NCBI GenBank assembly: GCA_034505955.1
Contig: JAPDQK010000023.1
Coordinates: 1 to 64,000, forward strand
Source: Zhuqueibacter pondensis
GTDB taxonomy: Bacteria; Zhuqueibacterota; Zhuqueibacteria; Zhuqueibacterales; Zhuqueibacteraceae
Reading direction: 5' to 3'
DNA: 64,000 nt
Positions 34,011-42,252 of the stretch are shown piece after piece. The translations under genes were made by a program, and so were the position numbers. The notes below the pieces were generated by a model. The model had not been told where the DNA came from. It was given only the letters and a program-made list of their open reading frames with translations, and did not search any database. Every line of letters begins with the position of its first letter. Position 1 is the first letter of the stretch.

Positions 34011-34913
34011 ATGTCACTTCCTTCTTATCTCGCTTTGCATGCGACCGGCGAGCTTGCCAGGCGTGCCCAACAGCTCAAAGCCATCCTCGCCGACTGCACG
34101 CTCTGCCCGCGCCGGTGCCGTGCCAACCGCTTACAAGGCGAGATCGGCGTCTGTCGCTCGACCGCTGAAGTCATCATTTCCAGCGCCGGCCCGCATTTCG
34201 GCGAGGAAGCGGAACTGGTTGGCCTCGGTGGCTCCGGCACCATCTTTTTCACCAATTGCAATCTCTGGTGCCTCTTCTGCCAGAACTACGAGATCAGCCA
34301 TTTGAAAATGGGACAGCCGGTTTCCATCGAAGAACTGGCGCGGCGCATGCTCAATCTGCAAAGCCGCGGCTGCCATAACATCAATTTGGTGACACCGACA
34401 CACTACGTTCCGCAAATCGTTGAGGCGCTGTGCCTCGCCGCCGAACGTGGTCTGCAAATTCCGATCGTTTACAATTGCGGCGGTTACGAATCGGTGGAAA
34501 CGTTACGCTTGCTCGAGGGCATTGTAGACATCTATATGCCGGACATCAAATATTCCAATGATGCGCATGCGCGGCGCTACTCCGGTGTTAAAGATTATTG
34601 GGAGCAGGTGCGTCCGGCCGTCAAAGAGATGTATCGCCAAGTCGGCGATCTTAAAGTTAATCACTACGGCATCGCCGAACGGGGGCTGTTGATTCGGCAT
34701 CTGGTTTTGCCCAATGATCTTGCCGGCTCCGAGGCCGTCTTTCGCTTCATCGCCGAGGAGATTTCGCGGGACAGTTATGTGAATATCATGGATCAATATC
34801 GTCCGGCATTCAAGGCGCATCGCATTCCGGAGCTGGCACGACGGATTTCTTCGCAGGAATATCACCGGGCGATCCGGCTGGCGCAGGAGCTTGGCCTGCA
34901 TCGGGGGTTTTGA
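34011..34913 (+). CDS. PflX-like radical SAM protein
   Basis: The 300-residue protein starts with a cysteine-rich N-terminal segment (ADCTLCPRRCRANRLQGEIG plus a further VC) that may bind an extra iron-sulfur cluster. The radical SAM motif C-x3-C-x2-C is CNLWCLFC, followed by QNYEIS. The length and the VYNCGGYESVETL segment match the COG1313 group related to pyruvate-formate-lyase activating enzymes (PflX). The true substrate of this group is not established. It ends 40 bases from the convergent ATPase gene, with no terminator visible between. Confidence 0.88.
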   Translation: MSLPSYLALHATGELARRAQQLKAILADCTLCPRRCRANRLQGEIGVCRSTAEVIISSAGPHFGEEAELVGLGGSGTIFFTNCNLWCLFCQNYEISHLKMGQPVSIEELARRMLNLQSRGCHNINLVTPTHYVPQIVEALCLAAERGLQIPIVYNCGGYESVETLRLLEGIVDIYMPDIKYSNDAHARRYSGVKDYWEQVRPAVKEMYRQVGDLKVNHYGIAERGLLIRHLVLPNDLAGSEAVFRFIAEEISRDSYVNIMDQYRPAFKAHRIPELARRISSQEYHRAIRLAQELGLHRGF

Positions 34914-34953
34914 CTACTGAAGTTTCTTGCTTATTCTGCACGCAGCAAATAAA

Positions 34954-36645
34954 TTATCTCACAAACCGGACTTCCAACCGCTCAGCAATGTCTTCAATGG
35001 AGTTCAAGTCGGACAATAAAATTTGATTTTCCTTTGCAAATGCAACGGCGGAATTTGTAAATCCTGACTTGGAAATAAACCACAACACGTCGGCCAACTC
35101 TTTCGCGTTCGTATGGAATTTTTTCAACTCTCGCAAGTCAGCAGCTTTGTTTTTCCACTTAATTTCAACGGCCCATCTTTTGTTGTTTTCTGCCAAAAAA
35201 TCGATTTCGATTGAGTTATCAGCCGACCGATAGGGACGAATATTTTTGAATTTTGGCAAAATGACTTTATCCTGCAACGGACATTCGAAAAAGAGATTTT
35301 GCTCTATTTCCTGCCCGGCAAAGGCCTGCATGATTTGAAAAATTTTGCCTTCAATGGCTATTCCTAATTCGGAAGTGGCTTTTTGGAAATTCTCGTCCAG
35401 CTTCTTCACCAATCCCCAGAGGTCGGCCGTGCGAGGCATGGCATCCACTTCGATTCCCTTCGTTGAATGAAGGAGCCAATATTTGAAAACCGTATCCTCA
35501 AAAAAATATTTTTTGTCCCGTTCAACGATGAGATCAACTTCCAACAACCATCTGAGATATTCGCTGGCCGTTGGCGCAGTTACTTTCATTCGCCGCGCGA
35601 TCTCGGTCAAGGTCAATCCTTCTTCCTCGGCAAGAAGCTGAAGAATGAATTTCAAGGCCCCGCGCCCTTTTGATCGTTGTATCGAGGTGTCATAGATGTA
35701 ACGACAATAGTCGTATATTCTCCCTTGACTGGAAAGGGTTTCGATCAGGAAGGCTTGTTCGACGGCTTCCGGAGTGATGGGGATGTCGTGCAGCGTCTCC
35801 AATTGTAACAAACGTTGGCAGATCTGAATGACATAAAAGGGATTACCCAGGCTCAGCCGATAAATTTGTTGTAGCGTATTCATATCGCGTTTTACCTGTG
35901 GCAATAATTTCAGCGCCAGCTTAGTGGTGTCTTCCGGCTTGAAAGGGCGCAACAACAGTTTTTGAAATTGCAGAAAGATCGGGCTTTGTTCGTCGGCTAC
36001 TAATCTGTTTAAAACTGAAATGGCAGAGCCAGCGAGCACGTAAAGCGAGCTGCTTTGGCGCTCCAAATGGGCTCGAAATTGTGCGATGGGATCAGATACG
36101 CCGTAAAAATTTCTTAGCAATTGAATAAATTGAAACTCGTCCAAAATGATGATGAATTTCTTTTGGCTTGTCCGTGCCAACTGCTCGGGAAAATTGAAGG
36201 CGGTTCTCAGCATCTCCATGCGGTTAGCCTTGGCGCGCTCCATTTCGCGATGCATGTAGTCCAGGGTCTCTTGTATGGCTTGATTGTTGGAACGCATGCC
36301 GGTGGTAAACAACGAGCTCATGCGCAGATAGGACTCCGGATTTGCTTTTCCTCGAGTGAGAAACCAAAAGCAAATCATGCCCACATACCCGATGGCAAAA
36401 TTCTCAGGAGAGCTGGTAATGTCCTCCAAATCAATGTAGACCGGAACGATTTTTTCATTCTGGGCGAGTGTGCGCCTGACGAATTCCTTGAGGAGTAACG
36501 TTTTGCCTATTCTTCGCAAGCCAAAGAGTATGCAGTGCTGAGTATTTCCTTGCAAGTGTTGCGTTTTCAAATACTGCAAGAATCTCAATTCGTGCTCGCG
36601 ATTCGTGAAAATCGTGCGCAGGCTGTGCGGATAAATTACGTCCAT
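34954..36645 (-). CDS. ATPase of DUF234 type with winged helix and nuclease-like C-terminus
   Basis: The 563-residue protein starts with a P-loop ATPase: Walker A FGLRRIGKTLLLKEF and Walker B FIIILDEFQFI near residue 165. A winged helix follows (LTEIARRMKVTAPTASEYLR). The C-terminal 100 residues have a PD-(D/E)xK-like pattern, EIDFLAENNKRWAVEIKWKNK split as EIDFL and VEIKWK, typical of the DUF234 domain in archaeal-type ATPases. Function is unknown in general; many are linked to mobile or defence regions. The promoter holds a double palindrome (36671-36704), pointing to tight and perhaps self regulation through the winged helix. Confidence 0.85.
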   Translation of the reverse strand: MDVIYPHSLRTIFTNREHELRFLQYLKTQHLQGNTQHCILFGLRRIGKTLLLKEFVRRTLAQNEKIVPVYIDLEDITSSPENFAIGYVGMICFWFLTRGKANPESYLRMSSLFTTGMRSNNQAIQETLDYMHREMERAKANRMEMLRTAFNFPEQLARTSQKKFIIILDEFQFIQLLRNFYGVSDPIAQFRAHLERQSSSLYVLAGSAISVLNRLVADEQSPIFLQFQKLLLRPFKPEDTTKLALKLLPQVKRDMNTLQQIYRLSLGNPFYVIQICQRLLQLETLHDIPITPEAVEQAFLIETLSSQGRIYDYCRYIYDTSIQRSKGRGALKFILQLLAEEEGLTLTEIARRMKVTAPTASEYLRWLLEVDLIVERDKKYFFEDTVFKYWLLHSTKGIEVDAMPRTADLWGLVKKLDENFQKATSELGIAIEGKIFQIMQAFAGQEIEQNLFFECPLQDKVILPKFKNIRPYRSADNSIEIDFLAENNKRWAVEIKWKNKAADLRELKKFHTNAKELADVLWFISKSGFTNSAVAFAKENQILLSDLNSIEDIAERLEVRFVR

Positions 36646-36670
36646 AATAACATCTCCCGAGTACTTTATG

Positions 36671-36704
36671 AGGGTGATTACCCTTTTAGGGTAACTACCC
36701 TAAA
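36671..36704. promoter_or_regulatory. Double palindrome operator upstream of ATPase gene
   Basis: A perfect palindrome TTTAGGGTA-AC-TACCCTAAA (36685-36704) directly abuts a second one AGGGT-GATT-ACCCT (36671-36684). Both contain the half-site AGGGTA. They end 26 bases before the ATPase start codon, a natural place for repressor binding. Confidence 0.7.
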
Positions 36705-37082
36705 GATATAACATATTTCACAAAATGTCAACCGCTTTGTTTATTCCGGATCGCCTCAATTGACAATGAGTCGAAAAGAAAATCTGAACTTTAGCAACTG
36801 CTATTCCCAAATCTAAGAAATTCCTTTTTGATATTTGCAACTTTGCAAAAAATTGATTAAAGTGTCTGATGATGCATGGCGTAACTACTTGAAAAACCGT
36901 CATGGTTTCCGTAAAGTTACGGCATCTTTCTTGCGCTTTTTTAAAAAATAGCTCTGAACACCAATTTTACTCCTTCGATTCGGAACACTTCTGAAGCACG
37001 AAATCTCGTCTGTCTTATAGCTGTGGATTTTCCTCTGAATAAATAAAACAACAAATCAAGTTCTCAAACCGCTAGGTGCCCT
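36705..37082. other. AT-rich spacer before fumarase alpha, nothing further recognised
   Basis: This spacer separates two divergent genes. It is AT-rich and shows no reading frame with family similarity. It must hold the promoter of the fumarase alpha gene. Confidence 0.4.
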
Positions 37083-37961
37083 ATGCAACTCAATGAAACT
37101 TTCAAGAACGGACTTGTAGAGTTTATCCGGCGGACTTCGACTGAACTTCCCGACGATGTGGTGCAGGCGTTGATCCGCGCGCGCAATCAAGAGGCGCCAA
37201 ACTCGGCTGCGGAAGGTGCACTCAAGACCATTTTGCACAATGTCGATTTATCGAGACAAATGACCTCGCCCATTTGCCAGGATACCGGCACGCTGGTCTT
37301 TTACGTGGATCATCCCTCTGGAGTCTCGACGCTTCAAATGCGCAAGCTGATTCAGGAAGCCGTCGCTGAAGCCACGGCGAAATCGTATTTGCGGCCCAAC
37401 GCCGTGGATTCGCTCACCGGCAAAAATTCCGGCAATAATCTCGGCAAGGAATTTCCCGTCTTTCATTTCGAGGAATGGGAAGAGCCGTACCTCCGGATGC
37501 GCCTGTTGTTGAAAGGCGGCGGCTCGGAAAATGTCGGCGCGCAATACAGCTTGCCAGATACCCGCCTCGGTGCCGATCGCAATCTGGCGGGCGTCAAAAA
37601 AGTCGTTCTCGATGCCGTTTATCAAGCCCAAGGCCAGGGCTGCGCGCCGGGGGTTTTGGGAATTGGTATCGGCGGTGATCGCGAAACCAGTTTCATGATC
37701 TCCAAAAAGCAGTTTTTCCGCAAGCTCGATGACAAAAATCCGATTCCGGAATTAGCGAAGCTTGAGGAGGAAATTCTGGAAAAGGCAAACCAGCTCGGCA
37801 TCGGCCCAATGGGGTTCGGCGGCAAGACCACCCTGCTCGGCGTGAAGGCGGATTGGGCGCACCGTCTGCCGGCATGCTTTTTCGTCAGCATCTCCTACTT
37901 GTGCTGGGCTGGCCGGCGCCGGACGATGATGTTTCGCGACGGGAAAGTGGAATTTGACTGA
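37083..37961 (+). CDS. Fumarate hydratase class I, alpha subunit
   Basis: The 292-residue protein is the N-terminal (catalytic cluster) subunit of the iron-sulfur fumarase/tartrate dehydratase family. The cluster cysteines lie in PICQDTGTLVF, in QGCAPGVLGIGIGGDRE and near the end in LPACFFVSISYLCWAGRR. KGGGSENVGAQYSLPD and GPMGFGGKTTLLGVKADWAH are further family motifs. It converts fumarate and malate in the TCA cycle. Its beta partner is not adjacent but 3.7 kb downstream (41637-42251). The tnaA-like gene begins 77 bases after its stop. Confidence 0.93.
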   Translation: MQLNETFKNGLVEFIRRTSTELPDDVVQALIRARNQEAPNSAAEGALKTILHNVDLSRQMTSPICQDTGTLVFYVDHPSGVSTLQMRKLIQEAVAEATAKSYLRPNAVDSLTGKNSGNNLGKEFPVFHFEEWEEPYLRMRLLLKGGGSENVGAQYSLPDTRLGADRNLAGVKKVVLDAVYQAQGQGCAPGVLGIGIGGDRETSFMISKKQFFRKLDDKNPIPELAKLEEEILEKANQLGIGPMGFGGKTTLLGVKADWAHRLPACFFVSISYLCWAGRRRTMMFRDGKVEFD

Positions 37962-38038
37962 GGGGAATAAACTCACGGTTGAAAGTTTAGTCGGAGAGTC
38001 AGATTTAACCTCTCACATTATTTGAGGAGGAAAAAACG

Positions 38039-39484
38039 ATGAACATCAAGCTTTCCAACGGCAAAGAAATTCCTGTGGAGATGCACAAGGTCAGAATCGT
38101 GCAAAAGACCAGTTTGGTGCCAATCCGGCGGCGGCTCGAGGCCATATCAGAGGCCGGCTATAACACTTTCCTCCTGCGGACCAAAGATGTGTTCCTCGAT
38201 ATGCTCACCGACAGCGGCACCAATGCCATGAGCGACAACCAACTGGCCGCGATGATGGTTTCGGATGACGCTTATGCCGGCAGCGAAAGCTTTTACAAAC
38301 TCGCAGAGGCCGTAAAGGAGATCTTGGGGTTCAATTATACCATGCCGGTGCATCAGGGCCGCGCCGCCGAGCATCTGTTGGCCAAGGTGTTTATCAAGCC
38401 CGGCGATGTGGTTTTGATGAACTATCACTTCACCACCACCAAAGCTCACTTCGAATTAGCAGGCGCAACCGTTCTGGAAATCTACACCGATGAAGCTTTG
38501 AACACGCAAAGCACCGAACCCTTCCGAGGCAATTTAGACCTGCGGAAATTCGCGGAGGCGATAAAGAAATACGGCGCGAGCAAGATTCCTTTTGTCAGGA
38601 TGGAAGCAACCACCAATCTCATTGGCGGCCAGCCGTTTTCCCTGCGCAATCTGCGCGAAGTGAAGAAAATGGCTTCTGCGCATAACATCCCCCTGGTATA
38701 TGATGGCAGCCTGATCTCGGAGAACGCATATTTCATCAAGCAACGGGAGGAGGGATATGCGAATAAATCCATCACCGAGATCATTGCCGAGATGATGAGC
38801 TTAGTGGACATTTTCTATCTTTCCGCGCGCAAAAGCACTTCCGTGCGCGGCGGCATGATCGCTACCAATAATAAGGAATACTATGACCGGCTGCTGGCCT
38901 GGCTGCCGGTGTATGAAGGCTTCGCCACCTATGGCGGAATGTCGACCAAAGAGATCGAGGCGATGGCCGTCGGCCTCCGGGAAATGACTGATGTCAATGT
39001 GGCTGGCATCTCTCCAGAGTTCATACAATACTTTGTCAACAGACTGCTTGAAAATGAGATACCCGTGGTTACCCCGCCGGGTGGGTTGGCATGCCATGTG
39101 GACGCCAAACGCTTCCTGCCGCATTTGCCGCAGAGCCAATATCCGGCCGGCGCGCTCGCGGCAGCGATCTACATTGCCTCAGGCGTACGCAGCATGGAAA
39201 GAGGAACGATTTCCATGGACCGGGATGCGGAAGGCCGAGAGGTCTATGCCGATTTGGAACTGGCGCGGCTGGCGATCCCACGCCGGGTGTACACTTTATC
39301 GCAGATCGAATATACCGTTGACCGGCTGACCTGGCTGTACAAACATCGCGATTTGGTGAAAGGCTTGCGATTCGTGGAAGAGCCGAAAGTCTTGCGATTC
39401 TTTTTTGGCAGGTTGCAGCCGCTGGATAATTGGGGCACAGAGCTGGCAAAGGCGTTCGAGGCGGATTTTGGGGCGAGTTGTTAG
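38039..39484 (+). CDS. Tryptophanase / beta-eliminating lyase
   Basis: The 481-residue protein is a PLP-dependent beta-eliminating lyase of the tryptophanase/tyrosine phenol-lyase family. Visible motifs include DSGTNAMSDNQLAAMMVSDD, YTMPVHQGRAAEHLL, YHFTTTKAHFELAGATV and the PLP lysine in YLSARKSTSVRGG. Tryptophanase gives indole, pyruvate and ammonia; tyrosine phenol-lyase gives phenol. Sequence alone does not decide which. A good AGGAGG site precedes the ATG. It is preceded by the fumarase alpha gene and followed by a GYD-domain gene. Confidence 0.9.
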   Translation: MNIKLSNGKEIPVEMHKVRIVQKTSLVPIRRRLEAISEAGYNTFLLRTKDVFLDMLTDSGTNAMSDNQLAAMMVSDDAYAGSESFYKLAEAVKEILGFNYTMPVHQGRAAEHLLAKVFIKPGDVVLMNYHFTTTKAHFELAGATVLEIYTDEALNTQSTEPFRGNLDLRKFAEAIKKYGASKIPFVRMEATTNLIGGQPFSLRNLREVKKMASAHNIPLVYDGSLISENAYFIKQREEGYANKSITEIIAEMMSLVDIFYLSARKSTSVRGGMIATNNKEYYDRLLAWLPVYEGFATYGGMSTKEIEAMAVGLREMTDVNVAGISPEFIQYFVNRLLENEIPVVTPPGGLACHVDAKRFLPHLPQSQYPAGALAAAIYIASGVRSMERGTISMDRDAEGREVYADLELARLAIPRRVYTLSQIEYTVDRLTWLYKHRDLVKGLRFVEEPKVLRFFFGRLQPLDNWGTELAKAFEADFGASC

Positions 39485-39632
39485 GATGCTTGTTACTGGA
39501 TGCTGGATGCTTGATCCTTGATGCTGGTCGCTTTTGCTCTTACTCATACTTTTACTCTTACTCGCTTTTTAAGTTTTTAACCAGCGAGTAGGAGCAAGAG
39601 TATGAGTATTTTTCGCCCAAAGGAGGTGTGCC

Positions 39633-39929
39633 ATGCAAACTTTTATTTTAATGACCAAGCTTTCGCCGGAAATGGCGAAGCAGGTGAAAGACCGCGCACA
39701 GCTGGGCCGGGCGTGGCTGGAGCAAGTCAAACAGAAATGCCCGGAAGTGAAGTTTGTCGCTCATTATGCGTTGCTTGGGCCGTATGATTTTCTCGACATC
39801 TACGAAGCGCCCGACGCCGAAACCGCGGCCAAAGTCTCGATGATCAGTTTATCCAACGGCGCTTTTCAAGCCGAAAGCTGGACCGCGATTCCATACAAGC
39901 GTTTCGTGGAGTTGGCAGAAGGGATTTAG
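39633..39929 (+). CDS. GYD-domain protein
   Basis: The 98-residue protein fits the GYD family: TFILMTKLSPEMAKQV at the start, KFVAHYALLGPYDFLDIYEA in the centre (the usual Gly-Tyr-Asp turn is GPYDF) and a conserved end IPYKRFVELAE. These are small ferredoxin-fold dimer proteins of unknown role. The ribosome site AAAGGAGG is strong. The gene has a 148-base gap from the tryptophanase gene. Confidence 0.85.
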   Translation: MQTFILMTKLSPEMAKQVKDRAQLGRAWLEQVKQKCPEVKFVAHYALLGPYDFLDIYEAPDAETAAKVSMISLSNGAFQAESWTAIPYKRFVELAEGI

Positions 39930-40069
39930 CATGACGCCAATTTTTAAAAATGCGGCTCGGCACGATCCGCAAGAGTCTGTGGATCAAAGCTTCTATCTGT
40001 TTGATCATCAGTACGATTGGTCTACCCCCAATGCGGACAAGCCGTAACCAAAAAAGCAAAATAATTCTT

Positions 40070-40184
40070 ATGAAAATAACTTTCGTAGTAGACCCCTACG
40101 GGCGTAGCCTTCAGGGTCGGTGCCTCAAGGGTCTACTACGAAATATCATTTTCATAATTATCGGGTGCCCAATTGGGCATGGGC
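40070..40184. repeat. Family B palindromic repeat, copy 1
   Basis: It begins ATGAAAATAACTTTCGTAG and pairs with CTACTACGAAATATCATTTT. The centre holds CCCCTACGGGCGTAGC. The flank ATTATCGGGTGCCC-AATTGGGCATGGG is shared with the next copy, so the unit is longer than the hairpin. Confidence 0.7.
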
Positions 40185-40191
40185 GATTCCT

Positions 40192-40339
40192 CTGAAAATA
40201 ACTTTTGTAGTAGCTCCCTGCGGGCGTAGCTTTTAGGAGCCGGGCGTTCACTACCGCACGGTGCCTGAAGGCTACGCCCGTAGGGCACTACTACGAAGCA
40301 TCATTTTCATCATTATCGGATGTCCAGCCGGGCATGGGG
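40192..40339. repeat. Family B palindromic repeat, copy 2
   Basis: A second, longer unit in tandem: TGAAAATAACTTTTGTAGTA ... CACTACTACGAAGCATCATT and flank ATTATCGGATGTCC-AGCCGGGCATGGG. A third copy lies at 50690-50836. Confidence 0.7.
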
Positions 40340-40346
40340 AATTAAA

Positions 40347-40374
40347 GACAAAATGATTTTAAAATCATTTTGTC
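40347..40374. repeat. Perfect 28-base palindrome (family C)
   Basis: GACAAAATGATTTT is followed at once by its inverse AAAATCATTTTGTC. It lies between the tandem family B repeats and the decayed phosphatase gene and resembles the palindrome at 23204-23269. Confidence 0.75.
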
Positions 40375-40447
40375 AAAAATTATTTTGTCTTTTGAAATCT
40401 TTGCCCAGAAAGCAAAGATTTAACTGATAAAAGATTATAGATTCTTC

Positions 40448-40855
40448 ATTGCCTTTAATCTTGCGGTGCTGGATATTCGAAACAAAGGACCGACTTTCAC
40501 GAACGCCGGAGTGATCGAGCCGCTGCTCAAACGCGAACAGGTCGTGGTTTTTCTGGAAGCTGCCGGCTCCAAACATCCCTTGGGTATGACCAAAGACGAG
40601 GTTTATGAAGAAAGAAAAGTGCGACTGCAATCCGGTGATGTGCTCGTGTTGATGACGGATGGCGTCATCGAAGAACAAAACTCCGCTCGAGAGCTTTATG
40701 GCGAAGAGGCGCTGAAAAAATTGATTGAGAAAATGGACACCTCTCGCCTTTCAGCCAAAGCCATCAAAGAAGAGATCATCCGGGAAGTCAAACAATTTTC
40801 ACAGCGTACGCAACAGGATGATGACATGACCGTGGTGGTGATTAAAGTGATTTAA
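40448..40855 (+). pseudogene. C-terminal fragment of SpoIIE/RsbU-type PP2C phosphatase
   Basis: The frame encodes FNLAVLDIRNKGPTFTNAGV, EPLLKRE, SGDVLVLMTDGVIEEQN, ELYGEEALKKLI and QQDDDMTVVVIKV. These are the last two-thirds of a PPM-type (SpoIIE) catalytic domain, with the metal-binding TDG and DDMT aspartates present. The first third and any sensor domain are missing, and the open frame begins right after a cluster of repeats. The only start is an internal GTG at 40466. It looks like a gene cut by repeat insertion or deletion. Confidence 0.75.
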
Positions 40856-40983
40856 TAAAAACAAGAATGACCAATCGACATCGACAAATCCTCGGTTGGA
40901 TTGCAGTGGGGGTTTTCGACTGTGATCGCCTGCTTCTGGGCGTTTTGGGGCATCAGCGAAAATTTGCACGAGGAAAGGAGATA

Positions 40984-41640
40984 ATGATGAACCTCAAAAA
41001 AATTGAGTTTGTTATGCTGGGCATGGTGCTGATTGCCTTCGCGCTTGGCATCTATTTCTACCCCCAAATGCCGGAGCGCGTCGCGTCCCATTGGAATGCG
41101 CGTGGAGAAGTCGATGGCTACATGTCCAAATTCTGGGGCATGTTTTTGCTGCCGATTATTCTCGTCCCCATGGTTCTTCTTTTCATTGCCATTCCCCGGA
41201 TCGATCCATTGAAGGCGAATATCGCGAAGTTTCGCAAATACTTTGACGGTTTTATCACTCTGCTCACCATCTTTTTGCTGGCCATTTACCTGCAAACCAT
41301 TCTGTGGAATAAAGGCATGCACATTAGCCCGAATATCACCTTCCCGATTGGATTGGGTTTGCTGTTTTTCTACATTGGCATTTTGTGTGACAATGCAAAA
41401 CGCAATTGGTTTATCGGTATCAGAACCCCGTGGACCCTGAGCAATGAGAAAGTCTGGGAGAAAACGCATCGCCTTGGCGGCAAGCTGTTCAAAATTGCCG
41501 GCGTGCTGGCTTTGATTGGTGTCTTCTTCCGGAGCCTGGCCTTGTTTTTCGTTCTGGTTCCCGTGATTTTGGTTGCGGTTTTTACCATTGTTTATTCCTA
41601 CTTCGCCTATCAAAAAGAAACGAAAGGAGCGACAACATGA
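40984..41640 (+). CDS. SdpI/DUF1648-type membrane protein
   Basis: A start at 40984 or 40987 with AAAGGAG upstream is far better than the first frame start at 40867. The protein (218 residues) has about five membrane helices. Its first part matches DUF1648 (YPQMPERVASHWNARGEVDG), and the later part matches SdpI (FIGIRTPWTLSNEKVWEKTH, RLGGKLFKIAG). SdpI is the immunity protein to the SdpC toxin in Bacillus; most homologues have no proven role. It overlaps the fumarase beta start by four bases (ATGA), which is odd for a metabolic gene. Confidence 0.85.
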   Translation: MMNLKKIEFVMLGMVLIAFALGIYFYPQMPERVASHWNARGEVDGYMSKFWGMFLLPIILVPMVLLFIAIPRIDPLKANIAKFRKYFDGFITLLTIFLLAIYLQTILWNKGMHISPNITFPIGLGLLFFYIGILCDNAKRNWFIGIRTPWTLSNEKVWEKTHRLGGKLFKIAGVLALIGVFFRSLALFFVLVPVILVAVFTIVYSYFAYQKETKGATT

Positions 41641-42251
41641 TCCGTCTTTCTCTTCCCACCACCAATGAAGAGATCGCCAAGCTCAAAGTCGGCGATCAGG
41701 TCTTGTTGAACGGCACCATGATCACCGGCCGCGATGCGGCGCATCATTACATCATCGAGAATTTTGTCAAGCGCGAGCCGCAGGAAAGCGAGCGGCAAAT
41801 GTATGAAACTTTGAAAAAAATTCTGGCGGGCAATGTGATTTATCATTGCGGCCCGGTGGTTTCCAAAGAGAATGGCAGATACCGTTTCGTTGCCGCCGGC
41901 CCGACCACCAGTATCCGCGAGGAGCCTTATGAGCATCTGGTGATTGAAAAGTTCAACGTCAAAGGCGTGATCGGCAAGGGCGGCATGGGCGCCAAAACTT
42001 TGGAGGCCTGCAAAAAATTCAAAGCCGTTTATTTCCATGCCATCGGTGGCGCGGCAACGTTGATCGCCCAGTCCGTGAAAGAAGTGATCGATGTTTACAA
42101 GCTCGATCTCGGCGTGCCGGAAGCCATGTGGCTCATCCGCGTCGAAGATTTTCCCGTGGTGGTGACGATGGACAGCCACGGCGGCAGTTTGCATGCCAAA
42201 ATCGATGCGCACTCGAAACAAAAATTGGAAGAATTGTTGAAGACGTTATGA
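41637..42251 (+). CDS. Fumarate hydratase class I, beta subunit
   Basis: The 204-residue protein is the C-terminal domain partner of class I fumarase: LKVGDQVLLNGTMITGRDAA, YHCGPVVS, AAGPTTSIREEPYEHLVIE, VIGKGGMGAKTLEACKKF and DLGVPEAMWLIRVEDFPVVV. It completes the active site with the alpha subunit encoded at 37083-37961. The start overlaps the SdpI-like gene by four bases, and the histidine kinase gene begins directly after its stop, so the four genes 40984-44763 may form one operon. Confidence 0.93.
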   Translation: MIRLSLPTTNEEIAKLKVGDQVLLNGTMITGRDAAHHYIIENFVKREPQESERQMYETLKKILAGNVIYHCGPVVSKENGRYRFVAAGPTTSIREEPYEHLVIEKFNVKGVIGKGGMGAKTLEACKKFKAVYFHAIGGAATLIAQSVKEVIDVYKLDLGVPEAMWLIRVEDFPVVVTMDSHGGSLHAKIDAHSKQKLEELLKTL

Positions 42252-42252
42252 T

